Source: Lachnospiraceae bacterium
GTDB lineage: Bacteria; Bacillota; Clostridia; Lachnospirales; Lachnospiraceae
NCBI GenBank assembly: GCA_900753305.1
Contig: CAADYR010000035.1
Coordinates: forward strand, 22,861-86,860
Length of the DNA stretch: 64,000 nt
Direction: 5' to 3'
Shown piece after piece: positions 35,657-44,948 of the stretch (position 1 is the stretch's first letter; the number at the start of each line of letters is the position of its first letter). The notes under the pieces are model-generated. The model saw only the letters and a list, made by a program, of their open reading frames with translations, was not told the DNA's origin and did not search any database. The position numbers were made by a program, and so were the translations under genes.

Positions 35657-35835
35657 ATGTCAACAAAAATCCTTTTATATCTTTAAATATTATTCCAACA
35701 GCATTTGATAATGTCTCTGTCCAATATGTCGTCCTGCTCGCTGTAAACCGGCTATGCATTCTTTCTGCTTTAACTGCTCTGTTTCCTTCAGACAATTTAG
35801 TGCTATCGTTGCAATCTATAGCCTGCCCCAAAACA
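35657..35835. other. Unassigned stretch between the tRNAs and the ABC operon
   Basis: About 180 bases without a recognisable gene. Open frames exist on both strands (the minus frame contains KLSEGNRAVKAERMHSRFTA), but neither has a ribosome site or a recognised domain. It may be a remnant of a mobile or repeated element that ends at the strong hairpin next to it. Confidence 0.3.
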
Positions 35836-35891
35836 GAATTGCCCCGGTTTAACAAATGCATAAGCAGGCACTTGTTAAACCGGGGCAATTC
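35836..35891. terminator. 20-bp perfect hairpin after the ABC exporter operon
   Basis: The 20-base arms 35836-35855 and 35872-35891 are exact reverse complements with a 16-base loop. The stem is GC-rich in its middle (GCCCCGG). On the minus strand it follows the exporter gene stop and is trailed by T-containing sequence, so it probably terminates that operon. Confidence 0.7.
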
Positions 35892-35907
35892 GTCCTTTTG
35901 CTGCAAA

Positions 35908-37764
35908 CTAAGCCACCACATCCTCAAACTGTGAGTTATACAGATTTGCATAGAATCCATTGGCTGCCAGCAGTTCTTCATGATTACCCTGCTCGATAAT
36001 ATCTCCATCCTTCATAACAAGGATCAGGTCTGCATCACGGATCGTAGAAAGTCTGTGTGCGATCACGAAGCTCGTTCTTCCCTTCATCAGATTATCCATT
36101 GCCTTTTGAATTTCGATCTCTGTTCTGGTATCAACAGAAGAAGTCGCTTCATCCAGAATCAGGATCTTATTATCTGCAAGTATCGCTCTTGCGATCGTAA
36201 GAAGCTGCTTCTGCCCCTGAGATACATTACTTGCATCCTCGTTAAGCTCCATCTGATAGCCACCTGGCAGCGTCTTGATGAAATGGTCTGCTCTGGCTGC
36301 CTTGGCTGCTGCAATGACCTCCTCATCTGTCGCATCCAGTCTGCCATAACGGATATTCTCCATAATCGTCCCCTTGAACAGCCAGGTATCCTGTAATACC
36401 ATCCCGAAAGCATCTCTCAGTTCTCTTCTGTTAAAGTCCTTGATATTATGGTCATTCAGCAAAATCGAACCACTGTTAACGTCATAGAATCTCATCAGCA
36501 GCTTGACCATCGTTGTCTTACCTGCACCAGTCGGACCTACAATTGCGATCTTCTGTCCCGGCTTGATATGTGCACTGAAGTCTTTGATAATGATCTGACC
36601 CGGATTGTATCCAAAGTGCACATGATCGAAGCTGACTTCACCAGTAACCGATTTGATATCTGCCGGATGTTCAACAATCTGTTCTTCCTCTTCTTCCTCC
36701 AGGAATTCAAAGACACGTTCAGATGCAGCAGACATGGACTGTACCATATTGATAACCTGTGCGATTTGCTGGATCGGTTGTGTGAAATTCTTAACATACT
36801 GGATAAATGCCTGAATGTCACCTATCGTGATCACATTTCGAATAGCCAGCAGACCACCGGTCAAAGCTACGCAGGCATAACCCAGATTACCGACAAACAT
36901 CATAATCGGCTGCATCATTCCGGAAAGAAACTGAGACTTCCAGGCTGAATCATACAACACCTTATTTGTTTTCTCAAACTCTTCTATCGTACTCTGTTCT
37001 CTGTTAAAAGCCTTAATAACCAGATGTCCACCATATACCTCTTCCACCTGTCCATTGATATGTCCCAGATATTCCTGCTGCATAATAAAGAACTTCTGTG
37101 ACTTCTTCATAACCAGATTGATCAAAGCCATGGAAATAGGAAGAATAACCAGTGCGATCAGCGTCATAAGCGGTGAGATACTGAGCATCATGATCAGCAC
37201 ACCGATCAGAGTAGCTACGGATGTAATGATCGTAGTAATGCTCTGATTTAAGCCCTGCCCCAATGTATCTACATCATTCGTGATACGGGATAAAACTTCA
37301 CCATATGTCCTGCTTTCAAAATATTTCATCGGCATACGGTTGATCTTCTCCGAGATTTCCTTACGGAGCTGATAACATACCTTCTGTGTAACCCCCGTCA
37401 TGATCCAGCCCTGAATAAAGCTGAACAATGCACTGCACAGATACAGCCCCAGAACAATTAACAGTATCGTTCCGATCCTGCCAAAATCAATACTTCCTGT
37501 TCCCTTGATCTTATCCATCAGCCCTTCTGATAAAGCTGTTGTCGCTTTCCCTAATATCTTAGGTCCGATAACATTAAATACGGTGGAAAATGCCGCACAT
37601 ATGATAACAATGAAAATACCTATTTTATACTTTGCAATATACTGCGCCAGCTTCTTAACTGACTTTTTGAGATCCTTTGGCTTTTCCCCCGGCTGCATAC
37701 CGCCATGCCCCATAGGTCCCCTCCTACGCTGGGGGCGCTGTGTACTTGTTTCCTGATTACTCAT
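35908..37764 (-). CDS. Heterodimeric ABC exporter, subunit with consensus ATPase site
   Basis: About 618 residues: six membrane helices in an ABC type-1 domain, then an ATPase with GPTGAGKTT, signature NVSQGQKQ and LILDEATSSVD with catalytic Glu. It resembles the TM288/LmrD-type half. The ATG at 37764 overlaps the upstream exporter stop (ATGAGTAA) and is preceded by GAGGTGG, so the two halves are translationally coupled. With MarR and its partner it forms a three-gene multidrug-type operon. The substrate is unknown; the Lys/Arg-rich N-terminus with GPMGHGGMQPG is an unusual cytoplasmic extension. Confidence 0.9.
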   Translation of the reverse strand: MSNQETSTQRPQRRRGPMGHGGMQPGEKPKDLKKSVKKLAQYIAKYKIGIFIVIICAAFSTVFNVIGPKILGKATTALSEGLMDKIKGTGSIDFGRIGTILLIVLGLYLCSALFSFIQGWIMTGVTQKVCYQLRKEISEKINRMPMKYFESRTYGEVLSRITNDVDTLGQGLNQSITTIITSVATLIGVLIMMLSISPLMTLIALVILPISMALINLVMKKSQKFFIMQQEYLGHINGQVEEVYGGHLVIKAFNREQSTIEEFEKTNKVLYDSAWKSQFLSGMMQPIMMFVGNLGYACVALTGGLLAIRNVITIGDIQAFIQYVKNFTQPIQQIAQVINMVQSMSAASERVFEFLEEEEEEQIVEHPADIKSVTGEVSFDHVHFGYNPGQIIIKDFSAHIKPGQKIAIVGPTGAGKTTMVKLLMRFYDVNSGSILLNDHNIKDFNRRELRDAFGMVLQDTWLFKGTIMENIRYGRLDATDEEVIAAAKAARADHFIKTLPGGYQMELNEDASNVSQGQKQLLTIARAILADNKILILDEATSSVDTRTEIEIQKAMDNLMKGRTSFVIAHRLSTIRDADLILVMKDGDIIEQGNHEELLAANGFYANLYNSQFEDVVA

Positions 37765-40078
37765 GATCAGCCACCTCACTTTCTTCAAGTCCTAATTCTC
37801 TGGCAGATAACTGAGATTTTGCGATCTGCTGATATACTTCACATTCCTTTAATAACTGTTCATGTGTACCTTTTCCTACGATTCTGCCATCATCCAGGAC
37901 CAGAATCTGCTCTGCATGCAGGATCGTGCTGATTCTCTGTGCCACGATGATAACAGTGCTGTCCTTGACATTATCTGCCAATGCCTTACGAAGTGCCGCA
38001 TCAGTCTTGAGATCCAGTGCTGAAAAGCTGTCATCAAAGATAAATATCCGTGGATTCTTTGCAATGGCTCTGGCAATGGCAAGACGTTGCTTCTGTCCAC
38101 CGGATACATTCGTACCACCCTGAGAAATCGCAGTTTCATATTTATCATCTTTATTTTCAATAAATTCCGTTGCCTGTGCGATCTGTGCCGCCTTGACAAT
38201 CTCTTCTTCTGTCGCATCCTCTTTGCCAAACCGCAGGTTCGAAGCAATCGTTCCTGAGAAAAGGACACCCTTTTGCGGTACATAGCCGATCTCTTCACGC
38301 AAGTCAGCCATTCTGATATCTCTGATGTCTTTTCCATCTAAAGTGATCCTGCCAGCTGTCACATCATAAAGTCTCGGAATCAGGTTGACCAGTGTAGATT
38401 TACCACAGCCGGTACTTCCGATAATTGCTGTTGTCTTGCCCGGTTCCGCCACGAAATCAATATCGTGCAAAACATCCTCCTGCGCACCCGGATACCGGAA
38501 GCTGACATGCTCGAAACGAACGACTCCGGTATGTTCTATAATCTCCTGCGGCTCTTTTACATCCTGAATAGAGGATTCTGTGCGAATAACCTCATCAATA
38601 CGCTCTGCTGCCACTGCCGCACGAGGAAGCATAATGGACATCATTGTCAGCATCAGGAAAGACATGACGATCATCATCGCATAGGTAATAAAGGCTGTCA
38701 TTGCACCAACCTGCATCGTACCCGCATCGATCCTGTGTGCACCAAACCATACAATACCTACCGTCAACACATTCATGATCATCATCATACCAGGCATCAT
38801 GAAAGTCATGACACGATTGGTAAACAACATCGTCCTGGTGAGATCCTTATTTGCTTCATCAAATCTCTCTTCTTCCTTCTTCTCACGTCCAAAGGCACGA
38901 ATAACTGACAGTCCTGTCAGAATTTCTCTGGATACAAGATTAATACGATCCACTAATTTCTGCATCAGCTTGAATTTTGGCATGGATACAGACATCAGTA
39001 CCATAACGTAACCGAGAATAACCAGAATCGCCAGAATAATGATCCAGCCCATTCTGGCTCCGGTCTTGATAACTCTGATCACGCCGCCAATTCCAAGAAT
39101 TGGTGCATATGCTACCATCCTGAGCAGCATGACTGACACCATCTGGATCTGCTGGATATCATTCGTGCTTCGTGTGATCAGGGAAGCAGTAGAGAACTTA
39201 TCCATTTCCGCATTGGAGAAGCCTACAACCTTCTTAAATACCTGATCTCTCAAACTCATACCGATACCTGCGCCGACACGGGAAGCGAAGAAACCTACCA
39301 GAACCGTCACAACTCCCATCAGAAGCGCCATTCCTACCATCTTGAGCCCTGAAGTGACCAGATAAGATTTCTGTATATGATCAATATCTACACCCGCTGT
39401 CTTTTCTACAGAAACAGCATATGCAATTCCCATGGATTTCACCAGTGAACTGCCCATTGTATCGATGGTATCAGACATCGTATCGCGCATGGACAAAAGC
39501 TGTTCTCTGTCCATAGCTCCACTTTGCAGCATTGCTGTAAAAATGGGATGGACATCTACACAGTTAACGATTATTTTGTTTCCGTCTGTATCTTCCTTCT
39601 CCTGTTCGAAAGAAGTCAACTGCACATGCATCATATCGCCGATCTGCTCTATACTCAGGGTCTTCAGTTGCTCCGGATCAGTTCCCGTCTGCTGTGCCAG
39701 CATCTGTTTAAACGTATCTTCTTCCATTGCACGCATCTGATAATTCATGATAAGCGGGAGTGTCAGTTCTTCATCTACCTCATCCAGTCTTTTATCCGAT
39801 GTTTCCTGAAGTTCGTAGTATTCTCCGTTCTCTTCATAAATACTGTTCCAGGTATCAATTTCCTCATCTGTCATAATGAACTGCGCCAGTTCATATTCTT
39901 CTCTGGTCATTTTGACCGGCACTACATGCTCTACACCGTTGTTCTGTATTCCAACATCTATAATATTGGATGTATAAGCCGGTAACGACAGATCGCACCA
40001 TGCCTGAATGAACAGTAAAGCAATAATGATAATGACAGATTTCCAATAAGGAAGCATATTTTTAAATATTTTACTCAT
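37757..40078 (-). CDS. Heterodimeric ABC exporter, subunit with degenerate site and large insert
   Basis: 773 residues. The ABC type-1 membrane domain is interrupted between the first two helices by ~200 mostly hydrophilic residues (about 45-245) that must face outward. The ATPase has GSTGCGKST, NVSGGQKQR and IFIFDDSFSALD, with Asp in place of the catalytic Glu, which marks the degenerate half of a heterodimer. Its ATG overlaps the MarR stop and its own stop overlaps the partner's start. The external insert may gate or select substrates. Confidence 0.9.
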   Translation of the reverse strand: MSKIFKNMLPYWKSVIIIIALLFIQAWCDLSLPAYTSNIIDVGIQNNGVEHVVPVKMTREEYELAQFIMTDEEIDTWNSIYEENGEYYELQETSDKRLDEVDEELTLPLIMNYQMRAMEEDTFKQMLAQQTGTDPEQLKTLSIEQIGDMMHVQLTSFEQEKEDTDGNKIIVNCVDVHPIFTAMLQSGAMDREQLLSMRDTMSDTIDTMGSSLVKSMGIAYAVSVEKTAGVDIDHIQKSYLVTSGLKMVGMALLMGVVTVLVGFFASRVGAGIGMSLRDQVFKKVVGFSNAEMDKFSTASLITRSTNDIQQIQMVSVMLLRMVAYAPILGIGGVIRVIKTGARMGWIIILAILVILGYVMVLMSVSMPKFKLMQKLVDRINLVSREILTGLSVIRAFGREKKEEERFDEANKDLTRTMLFTNRVMTFMMPGMMMIMNVLTVGIVWFGAHRIDAGTMQVGAMTAFITYAMMIVMSFLMLTMMSIMLPRAAVAAERIDEVIRTESSIQDVKEPQEIIEHTGVVRFEHVSFRYPGAQEDVLHDIDFVAEPGKTTAIIGSTGCGKSTLVNLIPRLYDVTAGRITLDGKDIRDIRMADLREEIGYVPQKGVLFSGTIASNLRFGKEDATEEEIVKAAQIAQATEFIENKDDKYETAISQGGTNVSGGQKQRLAIARAIAKNPRIFIFDDSFSALDLKTDAALRKALADNVKDSTVIIVAQRISTILHAEQILVLDDGRIVGKGTHEQLLKECEVYQQIAKSQLSARELGLEESEVADHE

Positions 40079-40529
40079 GCTCTCGTTCCTTCCATTTTCT
40101 GGTTTCTATTTCCTTCTCTGCAATATCATAAATGTTATCCATATACTGAATGAGCCGCTCCATATCCTGTTCATTCAGTTGTGACATGACTGCCATTCCG
40201 TAATCGCGCATGATCTGTTTACACTCTCTGGCTGTTTCCTCGCCTTTTGCAGTCAGTTCCACATAAGTATTTCTTCTGTCCTTCTGATTTACATTACGCA
40301 CGATATAGCCTTTTTCTTCCAGCCCGCGCAATGTACGTGAAATCGCTGATGGCAGTACCTTGGCTTTCGCTGCCAGCTCCGATATGGTGATCTTGCCCTC
40401 CCCGCCCTTATCCAGAATGATACTTATTGTTATAAACTCCTGTTTGGTAATTCCCGGCATCATCGCACCAACGTTCAATTTACGAAATTGATGCATTGAC
40501 CGGAATAATTCTTCATACATTTTCTCCAT
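40071..40529 (-). CDS. MarR-family regulator of the ABC exporter
   Basis: 152 residues with a winged helix (ITISELAAKAKVLPSAISRTLRGLEEKGYIVR) and the family's wing DxRxxxVxLT-like NQKDRRNTYVELTAKG. It is the first gene of the exporter operon and its stop overlaps the next start by eight bases. AAGGAG precedes the ATG. A 9-base inverted repeat upstream (40551-40587) is the likely operator, so ligand binding should induce the exporter. Confidence 0.92.
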   Translation of the reverse strand: MEKMYEELFRSMHQFRKLNVGAMMPGITKQEFITISIILDKGGEGKITISELAAKAKVLPSAISRTLRGLEEKGYIVRNVNQKDRRNTYVELTAKGEETARECKQIMRDYGMAVMSQLNEQDMERLIQYMDNIYDIAEKEIETRKWKEREHE

Positions 40530-40550
40530 ATGTATGTCTCCTTGTTGTAA

Positions 40551-40587
40551 TTATTTAACATTGTTATATATTGCATGCGTTAAATAA
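40551..40587. promoter_or_regulatory. Inverted repeat upstream of marR, likely operator
   Basis: TTATTTAAC (40551-40559) and GTTAAATAA (40579-40587) are exact reverse complements, 19 bases apart, in the promoter region of the MarR-exporter operon. The spacing puts the half sites about 28 bases apart, so they could also be two separate MarR half sites. Confidence 0.55.
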
Positions 40588-40657
40588 TAACTCCGTCAGG
40601 TATTCCTGTCAATGCATCTATTGTGTTTTTACATATTGTTTATTTTTTCTTTATACT

Positions 40658-41980
40658 CTATTGTTCTTTCATCTTGGAAACAAGCAGTGGCACTTCCGCG
40701 ATCAGCATGGCAAACCAGCCGCATAAATAGGAAAAAGGCAATGCTGCCATTCCAAGTTTACATACAAATACAAGTGGAATTGCCGCGATCACACGCACTC
40801 CCATATTGACAAAACTACTCCACAATGTAACCTTAAGATCTCCGATTCCTCTGAAATACCCCTGTATTCCATTTGTTACAGCCGGAAGCAGATACATAAG
40901 TGCGATCAAGTGCAGATACTGTACACCATGTCTTACGACCTCTTCATCATTCACAAACAGAAGCATCAGTGGTCTGGCACAGGTAAAGCAGATGATGCAT
41001 ACGATCACCCCATAGATCAATTCGATTTTCATTCCACATCTAAATCCCTCTCTGACCCGTTCCTTCTTTCCGGCACCTTCATTCTGTGCCAGCAGAGAAG
41101 TCATGGCATGCGCGATATTCTGTTCCGGTGTATAAGCAAAATCATCAATTCTGTTGACTGCCGCAAAAGCCGCCATTGCCGCTACACCCATTGTATTTAC
41201 GATCGTCTGGATTCCAAGCTTGCCAAGCTGTACAGTCGCCTGCTGCATAGCACTCGTCCAGCCATACTGAACAGTCTTATAGAATGTCTTTTTCTCAAAG
41301 CATAACCATTTCCTGCCAAGACACAGCACAGGAATCTTCGCTTTAATATAAAGTACACACAGCAGACAGCTAAGTGCCTCGCTGATCACAGTAGACAGTG
41401 CACAACCATTGCTGCCCCACCTCAACACAATAACAAAGAACAGATCTCCTGCTATATTAAACACGGAACTTATCATCAGAAAATATAATGGAGTCTTACT
41501 GTCTCCCATAGCCCGCAGAGCACTTGCAAAAAAGTTATAAATAAATGTGAAGATAAGTCCCATCAGGATAATTCTAAGATATGCAGTTGCCATGTCCATG
41601 ATACTTTCATCCGTCTGCATGATACGAAGCAACGCCGGAGCCGCTATCACGCTGACAATTGCTACAGCAATAGAAAATACCAGACCTCCTATGAGAGTTG
41701 AACTAAGCTGTAAACGCAGCTTATCATAATCCTTCGCTCCATACTGCATACTAATAAGAACTCCCGCTCCCATACACAATCCACTTACAAATAAAATAAC
41801 AAGTGTTACTAATGGGTTGCTGGTTCCTACCGCTGCCAGAGCATCTTCTCCAACAAACTTACCGACTATGATACTGTCCACTGCATTATACAGTAGCTGG
41901 AACAAATTTCCCAAAACAAGCGGTATTGTAAATGAAATCAATAGCGGGGTAATTTTCCCCATTGTCATGTCTTTTGTCAT
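40658..41980 (-). CDS. MATE-family efflux transporter
   Basis: 440 residues with about twelve membrane helices in two homologous halves (PLLISFTIPLVLGNLFQLLYNAVDSIIVGKF opens the first in two segments). MATE pumps export cationic drugs or metabolites using H+ or Na+ gradients. It is a single gene, transcribed in the same direction as the MarR-exporter operon but separated by that operon's upstream region. The substrate is not predictable. Confidence 0.92.
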   Translation of the reverse strand: MTKDMTMGKITPLLISFTIPLVLGNLFQLLYNAVDSIIVGKFVGEDALAAVGTSNPLVTLVILFVSGLCMGAGVLISMQYGAKDYDKLRLQLSSTLIGGLVFSIAVAIVSVIAAPALLRIMQTDESIMDMATAYLRIILMGLIFTFIYNFFASALRAMGDSKTPLYFLMISSVFNIAGDLFFVIVLRWGSNGCALSTVISEALSCLLCVLYIKAKIPVLCLGRKWLCFEKKTFYKTVQYGWTSAMQQATVQLGKLGIQTIVNTMGVAAMAAFAAVNRIDDFAYTPEQNIAHAMTSLLAQNEGAGKKERVREGFRCGMKIELIYGVIVCIICFTCARPLMLLFVNDEEVVRHGVQYLHLIALMYLLPAVTNGIQGYFRGIGDLKVTLWSSFVNMGVRVIAAIPLVFVCKLGMAALPFSYLCGWFAMLIAEVPLLVSKMKEQ

Positions 41981-42195
41981 AACAGTAATGTCCTTCCTAT
42001 CTATTGTATATTCACTTTTTCTTCATCGATTACTCTACACTCCCTTTGATATCTTGTAAAGTCTGACTTGATCATAAAGGAAAAATTTTTGTAGTATTCT
42101 GACTTTTAATGTTGTATAATATATTTTGCAGAATTTTATATTTTATTATCAGCATTGATGCACTTTAACATTTATTGAAACAGGAGGTTACCATT

Positions 42196-43689
42196 ATGGA
42201 TACCAAAAAAGAATACCGCTATAATGATCAGGCGGAACGATATCGCAGTATGAACAAAATATACATTGTTGCCACTACGATTCTGTGGATCTCTTTTGTC
42301 CTATATCTGTTCTTAAAACTTAATTCCCACAGTATCGCTGGTATTACTGCACGATCTAATATGATTCTGATTGCTGTTTTTGCAATCGGCAATCTTGTTA
42401 TCTACTTGCGTCAGAAAAGCGGAAGTCTGCTTAAACGTGTCGTTATCGTAGATGTCGGTATTGAATTTCTACTGATCGGTATGCAGACAAATGGAGAATT
42501 TCTATATTATGCACTTATCATTGTCCTTGCCCTGCTGATTCCCTATTATGACGGCAAACAGCTTAAACACACCTTTCTATCTTATGTTGCGATTTTTACC
42601 GTTGTAGTCGGTATCCGCATCGCAAAGGGACTGTTTACTGCTGACGTTGACACCTTCTGTCGTACGATCTGTGTATATTTGCTGCTGTTCGTTGTTTATA
42701 AAGTCGGCGCACTTGCCAAACTGTTCAGCGACGATGCTCTGGGTTCAGTAGAGTCACAGAGTCTGAAGCAAAAGGCTATGTTCGATGGTATTATAGAAAT
42801 ATCCCGTTCTGTTCAGGAGGAATCCAGTAAAAGCAGTTCACTCGTAGATGAGCTTGTTCAGATCACACAGACAGTTGCTGATAATATGCAGAATATCACT
42901 TCTTCCTCTCATACAACTGCACAGAACATAGAAGAGCAAAACAACATGACCCAAAGCATCCAGTCAGTAATCGAGGAAACAAGTAACCATTCCAGACAAA
43001 TGGTAGAGGTTGCCACTGAATCCAATACAAGTATTCAGGATAATCTGAAAGTTATGGAAAGTCTGAAATCCCAGTCAGCCCAGATTGCCACTACAAACCA
43101 TGAAGTAACTGCTTCCATGACGAAACTGCAGGAAAAAACAGTAGAGGTGGAAAATATTGCAGGCATGATCCTGAATATTTCCAACCAGACTAACCTCCTG
43201 GCCCTGAATGCATCTATCGAAAGTGCCAGAGCAGGCGAGGCCGGACGAGGTTTTGCTGTTGTTGCCGATCAGATCAGACGGCTTGCAGAACAGACCAAAC
43301 AGTCTACAGAGGAGATCACAAGGATCACAACCGAATTAAATACAAATGCTAATGATGTTGTTGCTTCAATTGAAAGTTCCATTCATGCAACCAATGAACA
43401 GAATGAGAAAATCGTAGGTGCTGCAGCCTCCTTTGAAGTACTGAATCAAAACATGACAAAACTGATTCAGGATATCGATACGATCGATCAACAGATTTCC
43501 GGTCTGTCAACTTCCAATAACCGTATCGTCGATAACATTTCTCAGTTATCTGCTGCGACTCAGGAAGTGACTGCCACCGCAGAACAGGCTGAACAGATGA
43601 GCAGCCAGAATCTCTCTTATGCAAATGAAGTAAAAGACACGATTACCCAGATCGTTGAAATTGCTAACGGACTAAAGAAATATCTGTAA
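42196..43689 (+). CDS. Methyl-accepting chemotaxis-type protein
   Basis: About 497 residues. Six short membrane helices (~20-175) with no large extracellular domain, then a coiled-coil signalling domain whose tip reads NISNQTNLLALNASIESARAGEAGRGFAVVADQIRRLAEQT in segments. Its layout matches the MCP at 32092, suggesting paralogues. ATG 42196 has CAGGAGG eight bases upstream and is chosen over the ORF start 21 bases earlier. A single-gene unit with its own terminator. Confidence 0.92.
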   Translation: MDTKKEYRYNDQAERYRSMNKIYIVATTILWISFVLYLFLKLNSHSIAGITARSNMILIAVFAIGNLVIYLRQKSGSLLKRVVIVDVGIEFLLIGMQTNGEFLYYALIIVLALLIPYYDGKQLKHTFLSYVAIFTVVVGIRIAKGLFTADVDTFCRTICVYLLLFVVYKVGALAKLFSDDALGSVESQSLKQKAMFDGIIEISRSVQEESSKSSSLVDELVQITQTVADNMQNITSSSHTTAQNIEEQNNMTQSIQSVIEETSNHSRQMVEVATESNTSIQDNLKVMESLKSQSAQIATTNHEVTASMTKLQEKTVEVENIAGMILNISNQTNLLALNASIESARAGEAGRGFAVVADQIRRLAEQTKQSTEEITRITTELNTNANDVVASIESSIHATNEQNEKIVGAAASFEVLNQNMTKLIQDIDTIDQQISGLSTSNNRIVDNISQLSAATQEVTATAEQAEQMSSQNLSYANEVKDTITQIVEIANGLKKYL

Positions 43690-43708
43690 CATTTCAAAGT
43701 AATACAAG

Positions 43709-43756
43709 AAATGAGTCAGATACACTATTCACAAATGTATTTGACTCATTTATTTT
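43709..43756. terminator. Terminator after the MCP gene
   Basis: AAATGAGTCA (from 43709) pairs with TGACTCATTT ending at 43751, with additional TACA/TGTA pairing inside and T-rich sequence after. It separates the MCP from the convergent FliB-like gene. Confidence 0.75.
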
Positions 43757-43766
43757 ATCAATAAGA

Positions 43767-44945
43767 CTATGATAAGAGCAGATAAAAATACTCCTGCTCC
43801 AGAATCGAATCTTCAAAGTTCTCTTCCCAGTACTCTGCCATTCCTTCTGCATTATGACCTATGATTCTGACATAAAGTGAATAATAAAGCTGTACCTTTT
43901 CTTTACTGTAATCTCCCAACAGAAAAATTGACATACGTGTCATAACATATTCCAGTACAATTGCCTGATAATACTCTGTCAGTTCTCCCAGATCATCACT
44001 GATACAATCTGAAAATATTTCAGAAGCCAAAATTCTCTGAGCCAGGGAATCATACTCTGCAAATTTCTGCTTATGCTGTTCCCATGTGCCATACGCCTGC
44101 GCTCTCATTGCTGCAGCAGCCTCTGTGTCCCGTTCAGGATACCAGCTATCCACTTTACACGCTGCATCATATACATAGGGACGGTACATAGGTAACTCTT
44201 TATAATACTCTGTAACATTCCAGAAAGTCTGGCATAGTTCTTCCATCGTATCCTGAATAGCCGGCTCCATATCTTCCCAGTATTCCATCTTCTCCCGAAG
44301 ATTCTCAATATCTGCATAGACTTCCAGGCAATCATCCACATTCTCTTCTGTGTCACAGTCCAGACATTCATGCAGCAGGGAAAATCCAAGCATAATGCGC
44401 TCTGTCAGGGAAAATTCATGGTATATACTTTCTCCCTGGATCATACAGATCAGGGTGTTCCGTACTCTGTATTCCATCGGAAAATGAATTCCATCTTCAC
44501 ATTCACCCTTTACTTCAAGTCCCAGACTGCCTTCCAGCCCATCAAGCATCTCCATGACAGCAGGACAGGCAGAAGATAATGAATATTCTTCAATCAGCAC
44601 CTTCTCTTCGTCTGCATCGTTCAGTTCCGTGATCTGATTCTTCTTCCTTGGAAAAAGGGCACAGGTATCACACAGATACCCGTCCCCATGTCTTTTGACT
44701 ACTTCGCATAATCCCTGACTGTCCAGTAACAGACAGGCATCTGCTTCGTTTGTCTTCATTTCCCGCGGTACATCCTCACCGCGTGAAACCGTATATTCCA
44801 TTAAATACGCAGTATTCTGATCTTTCTGCCATTTATCACAGGTATTCTGATCCACCTTGATAGACCATCCCTGACAGCAAGTCATAGGACATCTGTCAGC
44901 AATACATCGAAAATCATCATAACTCTGCGTTTTGATCGTGACCAT
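43767..44945 (-). CDS. FliB-like flagellin lysine N-methylase family protein
   Basis: 392 residues. The N-terminus carries the family's cysteine clusters: RCPMTCCQGW at 18-27 and later LCEVV, YLCDTCALFPR. FliB homologues methylate lysines on flagellin and show radical-SAM-like Cys patterns. No flagellar genes lie in this window, so the substrate here may be another protein or the flagellar genes may be elsewhere. It follows argS by only three bases, an unusual pairing. Confidence 0.8.
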   Translation of the reverse strand: MVTIKTQSYDDFRCIADRCPMTCCQGWSIKVDQNTCDKWQKDQNTAYLMEYTVSRGEDVPREMKTNEADACLLLDSQGLCEVVKRHGDGYLCDTCALFPRKKNQITELNDADEEKVLIEEYSLSSACPAVMEMLDGLEGSLGLEVKGECEDGIHFPMEYRVRNTLICMIQGESIYHEFSLTERIMLGFSLLHECLDCDTEENVDDCLEVYADIENLREKMEYWEDMEPAIQDTMEELCQTFWNVTEYYKELPMYRPYVYDAACKVDSWYPERDTEAAAAMRAQAYGTWEQHKQKFAEYDSLAQRILASEIFSDCISDDLGELTEYYQAIVLEYVMTRMSIFLLGDYSKEKVQLYYSLYVRIIGHNAEGMAEYWEENFEDSILEQEYFYLLLS

Positions 44946-44948
44946 AAT

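Noticed and set aside
35572..35934. Plus-strand frame starting inside tRNA-Met
   Set aside because: It begins within the tRNA gene, runs through a terminator and a 20-bp hairpin, and matches no recognised domain.
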